NCBI RefSeq assembly: GCF_001679045.1
Contig: NZ_LYCK01000001.1
Location: 349,861 to 413,860 of the forward strand
DNA from: Haemophilus haemolyticus
Lineage (GTDB): Bacteria > Pseudomonadota > Gammaproteobacteria > Enterobacterales > Pasteurellaceae
Direction: 5' to 3'
Length of the DNA: 64,000 nucleotides
Below the pieces are notes generated by a model that searched no databases, had not been told where the DNA came from, and saw only the letters and a list, made by a program, of their open reading frames with translations. The position numbers and the translations under genes were made by a program. How positions within the stretch are numbered: position 1 is the stretch's first letter; every line of letters starts with the position of its first letter. This document shows positions 61,415-64,000 of this stretch, piece by piece.

Positions 61415-62515
61415 CTAGGCAAGCTTTAATACCTTAGAAAGTGCGGTAAAAAATCGATTATTTTCTTCAGGTAAACCAATACTTATACGCAAATGATTCG
61501 GCATGCCATAACCAGCAATTGGGCGAACAATTACGCCTTCATGTAATAATGCATCATAAATTGGGGCTGCAGATTGTTTGAAATCGATCGTTATAAAATT
61601 TCCTTTGGAAGGAATATATTCTAATTGATGATGTTGGCAGAACTCTTCGTAACGTCGCATTTCTACTCGATTATTTTCAGCTACTTTTTCAACAAATTCA
61701 TCGTCATTCATTACGGCAACCGCAGCGGTTAATGCCAAAGAATTACAGTTAAATGGTTGTCGAACTCGATTTAATAAATCTGCTATTTCAGGATTAGATA
61801 CCGCATAACCAATGCGTAAACCTGCTAAACCATAGGCTTTAGAAAGAGTGCGTGAAATAATTAAATTTGAATATTTTTTTAATAAACGGAAGGAGTCCAC
61901 TCGTTCTTCAGATCTGGTAAATTCAGTGTAGGCTTCATCTAATACCACGATTACATTTTGGGGAACTTTTGCTAAAAAATCTTCAATTTCTTGTGTTGTT
62001 AAAAAATTACCCGTTGGATTATTGGGATTTGCAATGTAAATTAGCTTTGTTTTATCAGAAAGTGCGGTCAAAAATCCTTGTAAATCGTGCCCCCAATTTT
62101 TAGCTGGAATTTCTTTTGCAACTGCATTGATTGCTTTAGTTACTAAAGGATAAACAATAAAGGCATATTGTGAATAAATGATTTCATCGCCTTCGCTTGC
62201 GAAAGTGTGAGCAAAAAGTTCTAATAAATCATTTGAGCCATTTCCGAGCGTGATTTGATTTGGTTGAACACCAAATTTTTTTGCGATAGTTTGTTTTAGT
62301 TCAAAGCCATTCGCATCTGGATAACGAGTCAGTTTATCTAATTGTTCGAAAATTGCTTTTTTTGCACTTTCTGGAAAACCAAATGGGTTTTCGTTTGAGG
62401 CCAGTTTAACGATATTGGAAATGCCAAGTTCTCGTTCTAATTCTTCAATGGGTTTTCCTGCTTGATAAGGGGATAAGAATTTTACGCCACGATTGGCAAT
62501 GTTGATGTACTGCAT
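61415..62515 (-). CDS. hisC: Histidinol-phosphate aminotransferase
   Basis: PLP enzyme of histidine synthesis, fold type I, 366 aa. The PLP Lys lies in SRTLSKAYGLAGLRIGY, with NPNNPTG and DEAYTEF before it. It stands beside serC and apart from other his genes, so it may be one of two hisC copies that H. influenzae strains carry. The start at 62515 follows a hairpin-containing gap after serC. Two USS copies are inside. Confidence 0.95.
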   Translation of the reverse strand: MQYINIANRGVKFLSPYQAGKPIEELERELGISNIVKLASNENPFGFPESAKKAIFEQLDKLTRYPDANGFELKQTIAKKFGVQPNQITLGNGSNDLLELFAHTFASEGDEIIYSQYAFIVYPLVTKAINAVAKEIPAKNWGHDLQGFLTALSDKTKLIYIANPNNPTGNFLTTQEIEDFLAKVPQNVIVVLDEAYTEFTRSEERVDSFRLLKKYSNLIISRTLSKAYGLAGLRIGYAVSNPEIADLLNRVRQPFNCNSLALTAAVAVMNDDEFVEKVAENNRVEMRRYEEFCQHHQLEYIPSKGNFITIDFKQSAAPIYDALLHEGVIVRPIAGYGMPNHLRISIGLPEENNRFFTALSKVLKLA

Positions 62516-62551
62516 AGTGTTATTTGAAAATATTGATGTGGATTAGGATTA

Positions 62552-62595
62552 ATTTTCAAGTAAATTTGGGCGTAGTAAATACGCCCATTGAAAAT
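62552..62595 (-). terminator. Nested hairpin between serC and hisC
   Basis: Inner stem GGGCGTA/TACGCCC (62568-62574 with 62580-62586) lies inside an outer stem ATTTTCAA/TTGAAAAT (62552-62559 with 62588-62595). There is no clear U-tract on the minus strand, so it may attenuate or process the serC-hisC transcript rather than end it. Confidence 0.5.
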
Positions 62596-62604
62596 ATTCT
62601 TTAA

Positions 62605-63693
62605 CTATTGAGGAAGATTTTCAGCTTCAAATTTTTTCATAAATGAAATGAGTGCCTCAACGCCTTCTTGTGGCATTGCATTGTAAATAGACGCACGCAT
62701 TCCACCTAAAACCTTGTGACCTTTCAAGGCTTGTAAGCCCGCAGCAGTGGATTCTGCGACAAATTTTGCATCTAATTCAGCATTGCCAGTGATGAAAGTG
62801 ACATTCATTGTTGAGCGGTTTTCTTTTGCTACCACATTGCGGTAAAGTTTGCTCGAATCAATATAATTATAAAGGGTTTGTGCTTTTAACGCATTACGTT
62901 TTGCGATCACCTCTAAGCCCCCCATCTCTTTAAGATGTTTAAATACGAGGGAACATAAATACCAAGCAAATGTTGGTGGTGTATTAATCATTGAATCTGC
63001 ATCACGTTGAGTTGCATAATTCCAAATAGATGGGGTTTCTTTACGTGCATTACCGATTAAATCATCACGAATAATGACTAACGTAATGCCCGCAGGACCA
63101 AGATTTTTTTGCGCACCTGCATAAATTACACCAAATTTACTGATATCGATTTGGCGTGAAAGAATATTTGAAGACATATCTGCGACCAATACGGCATCGC
63201 CCACATTTGGTACATCAAAAATCTCTACACCACTGATGGTTTCATTTGGGCAATAATGAACATAGTCATATTGATCGGCGATATGGCTAAAATCAAGATT
63301 AGTAATTCGAGTCTGTTCGCCATTTTCTACAATAGTGATTTCATCAATTTCTGCAAAATTTCTTGCTTCTTTTGCCGCTGTAGCTGACCAATGTCCACTA
63401 TTTAAATAAAGGGCTTTGCCTTTTTTACCGATCAAGTTCATCGGAATCGCTGCAAATTGACCACGAGCACCGCCTTGTAGGAAAAGTACGCGATAGTTAT
63501 CAGGAATATTGTAAACCTCACGTAGATCTTTTTCTGCTTGTGCAATAAGTTCCATGAAATATTTGCCGCGATGGCTCACCTCCATCACGGATACGCCTTG
63601 ATTGAGCCAATTTGTCAGTTCACCTTGTGCTTTTTGTAGTACTTCTGGAAAAATCATCGCTGGGCCAGCGCTAAAATTAAAGACTTGTGACAT
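62605..63693 (-). CDS. serC: Phosphoserine aminotransferase
   Basis: PLP enzyme of serine synthesis, also used in vitamin B6 synthesis in some bacteria, 362 aa. It starts NFSAGPAMIFPEVL, the family's usual opening. The PLP Lys is in GAQKNLGPAG. It is transcribed toward hisC, with an 89-base gap. Its ribosome site is AAGGAAACACA. Confidence 0.97.
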   Translation of the reverse strand: MSQVFNFSAGPAMIFPEVLQKAQGELTNWLNQGVSVMEVSHRGKYFMELIAQAEKDLREVYNIPDNYRVLFLQGGARGQFAAIPMNLIGKKGKALYLNSGHWSATAAKEARNFAEIDEITIVENGEQTRITNLDFSHIADQYDYVHYCPNETISGVEIFDVPNVGDAVLVADMSSNILSRQIDISKFGVIYAGAQKNLGPAGITLVIIRDDLIGNARKETPSIWNYATQRDADSMINTPPTFAWYLCSLVFKHLKEMGGLEVIAKRNALKAQTLYNYIDSSKLYRNVVAKENRSTMNVTFITGNAELDAKFVAESTAAGLQALKGHKVLGGMRASIYNAMPQEGVEALISFMKKFEAENLPQ

Positions 63694-63815
63694 TGTGTTT
63701 CCTTATTTTTGTAGATAGTCGAATCTGTTTTATCATTACAAAAGCAGAGAATCAAACGCTTTTTCGGTAAATAAAAAATTTTTTTGAGCTGACTCACAAA
63801 ATTTACTTTCAGCTT

Positions 63816-63844
63816 TTGACGAATTACCAAAAAGAGGCTACATT
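63816..63844 (+). promoter_or_regulatory. Promoter for the gene at 63880
   Basis: TTGACG (63816-63821), 17-base spacer, TACATT (63839-63844), giving a start near 63851. Good match and ideal spacing. Confidence 0.65.
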
Positions 63845-63879
63845 ACCGCCATCAATTTTCTTACTAAAAGAGAGTCATT

Positions 63880-64000
63880 ATGGAAACTGTAAACAAGCAA
63901 TCTTTCCAAGAAGTGTTGGAATACGTGCGTATGTATCGTTCGAAAAACAAAATTAAGCGCGACATGGAAGACAATAATCGTAAAATCCGTGACAATCAAA
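63880..64000 (+). CDS. Unrecognised protein, 3' end outside the window
   Basis: Forty codons are visible from the ATG behind AGAGAG. The peptide is strongly charged and likely helical ([16 protein letters not shown], then [16 protein letters not shown]). I do not recognise the family. The even mix of Lys, Arg, Asp and Glu suggests a coiled coil or a nucleic-acid-associated small protein. It has its own promoter and is divergent from serC. Confidence 0.75.
   Translation, partial: METVNKQSFQEVLEYVRMYRSKNKIKRDMEDNNRKIRDNQ

Overview
The window is a piece of a Pasteurellaceae chromosome, almost certainly Haemophilus influenzae or a very close relative such as H. haemolyticus. The evidence is low GC, close to fifty exact copies of the Haemophilus DNA uptake signal core (AAGTGCGGT or its complement) spread through genes and gaps, a P5-type OmpA, and the gene content and gene order. 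I see no prophage, insertion sequence, CRISPR array, rRNA or tRNA. Nearly all of the window is conserved core genome, so most of the interest lies in regulatory DNA, small RNAs and details of individual proteins.

Layout. 1-3838 (+): the 3' end of rlpA, then dacA, ybeD, lipB and lipA (cell wall and lipoate). 4009-6163: miaB (+) and ung (-), convergent. 6431-11426 (+): grcA, then lepA-lepB-rnc-era. 11494-14017: rsmC (-), divergent from a small lipoprotein gene, holD and rimI (+). 14063-20859: fdhE and the formate dehydrogenase-N operon fdxG-fdxH-fdnI (-), with fdhD divergent (+). fdxG carries an in-frame UGA selenocysteine codon followed by a SECIS-like hairpin. 20896-22914: a zinc-ribbon membrane protein (-) and a short CstA-family transporter (+) with a good CRP site upstream.

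23118-41288 (+): the complete dcw cell-division and cell-wall cluster, mraZ-rsmH-ftsL-ftsI-murE-murF-mraY-murD-ftsW-murG-murC-ddlB-ftsQ-ftsA-ftsZ-lpxC. It has three GTGG direct repeats (MraZ boxes) at its promoter and a terminator/promoter pair between mraY and murD. pheA follows. 42613-46404 (-): darP, lptC-lptA-lptB, ptsN and rapZ, without the rpoN, hpf and npr genes that accompany them in E. coli. ptsN encodes Lys where the phosphorylated His should be. 46494-48600 (+): pmbA/tldE, an intergenic small-RNA gene with a Fur-like box, and hpt. 48656-59407: nrdG (-), 4.5S RNA (+), then cydC, cydD, trxB, cnoX, hemH, menI-like and ydiJ, all (-). 59787-64000: ompA (P5) and grxD (+), hisC and serC (-), and the start of an unrecognised gene (+).

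The strongest candidate for something beyond routine annotation is at about 47866-48012. There a Fur-like box abuts a near-consensus promoter, followed about 65 bases downstream by a strong Rho-independent terminator and no reading frame. It looks like an iron-repressed sRNA and may be the HrrF sRNA described in nontypeable H. influenzae. Other points worth checking are the Lys68 PtsN, the perfect palindrome between fdxG and fdhD, the 27-bp inverted repeat over the grcA promoter, and hairpins inside rnc and at the 5' ends of the ybeD and ompA messages. Statements about gene order in other strains come from memory, not from a search.
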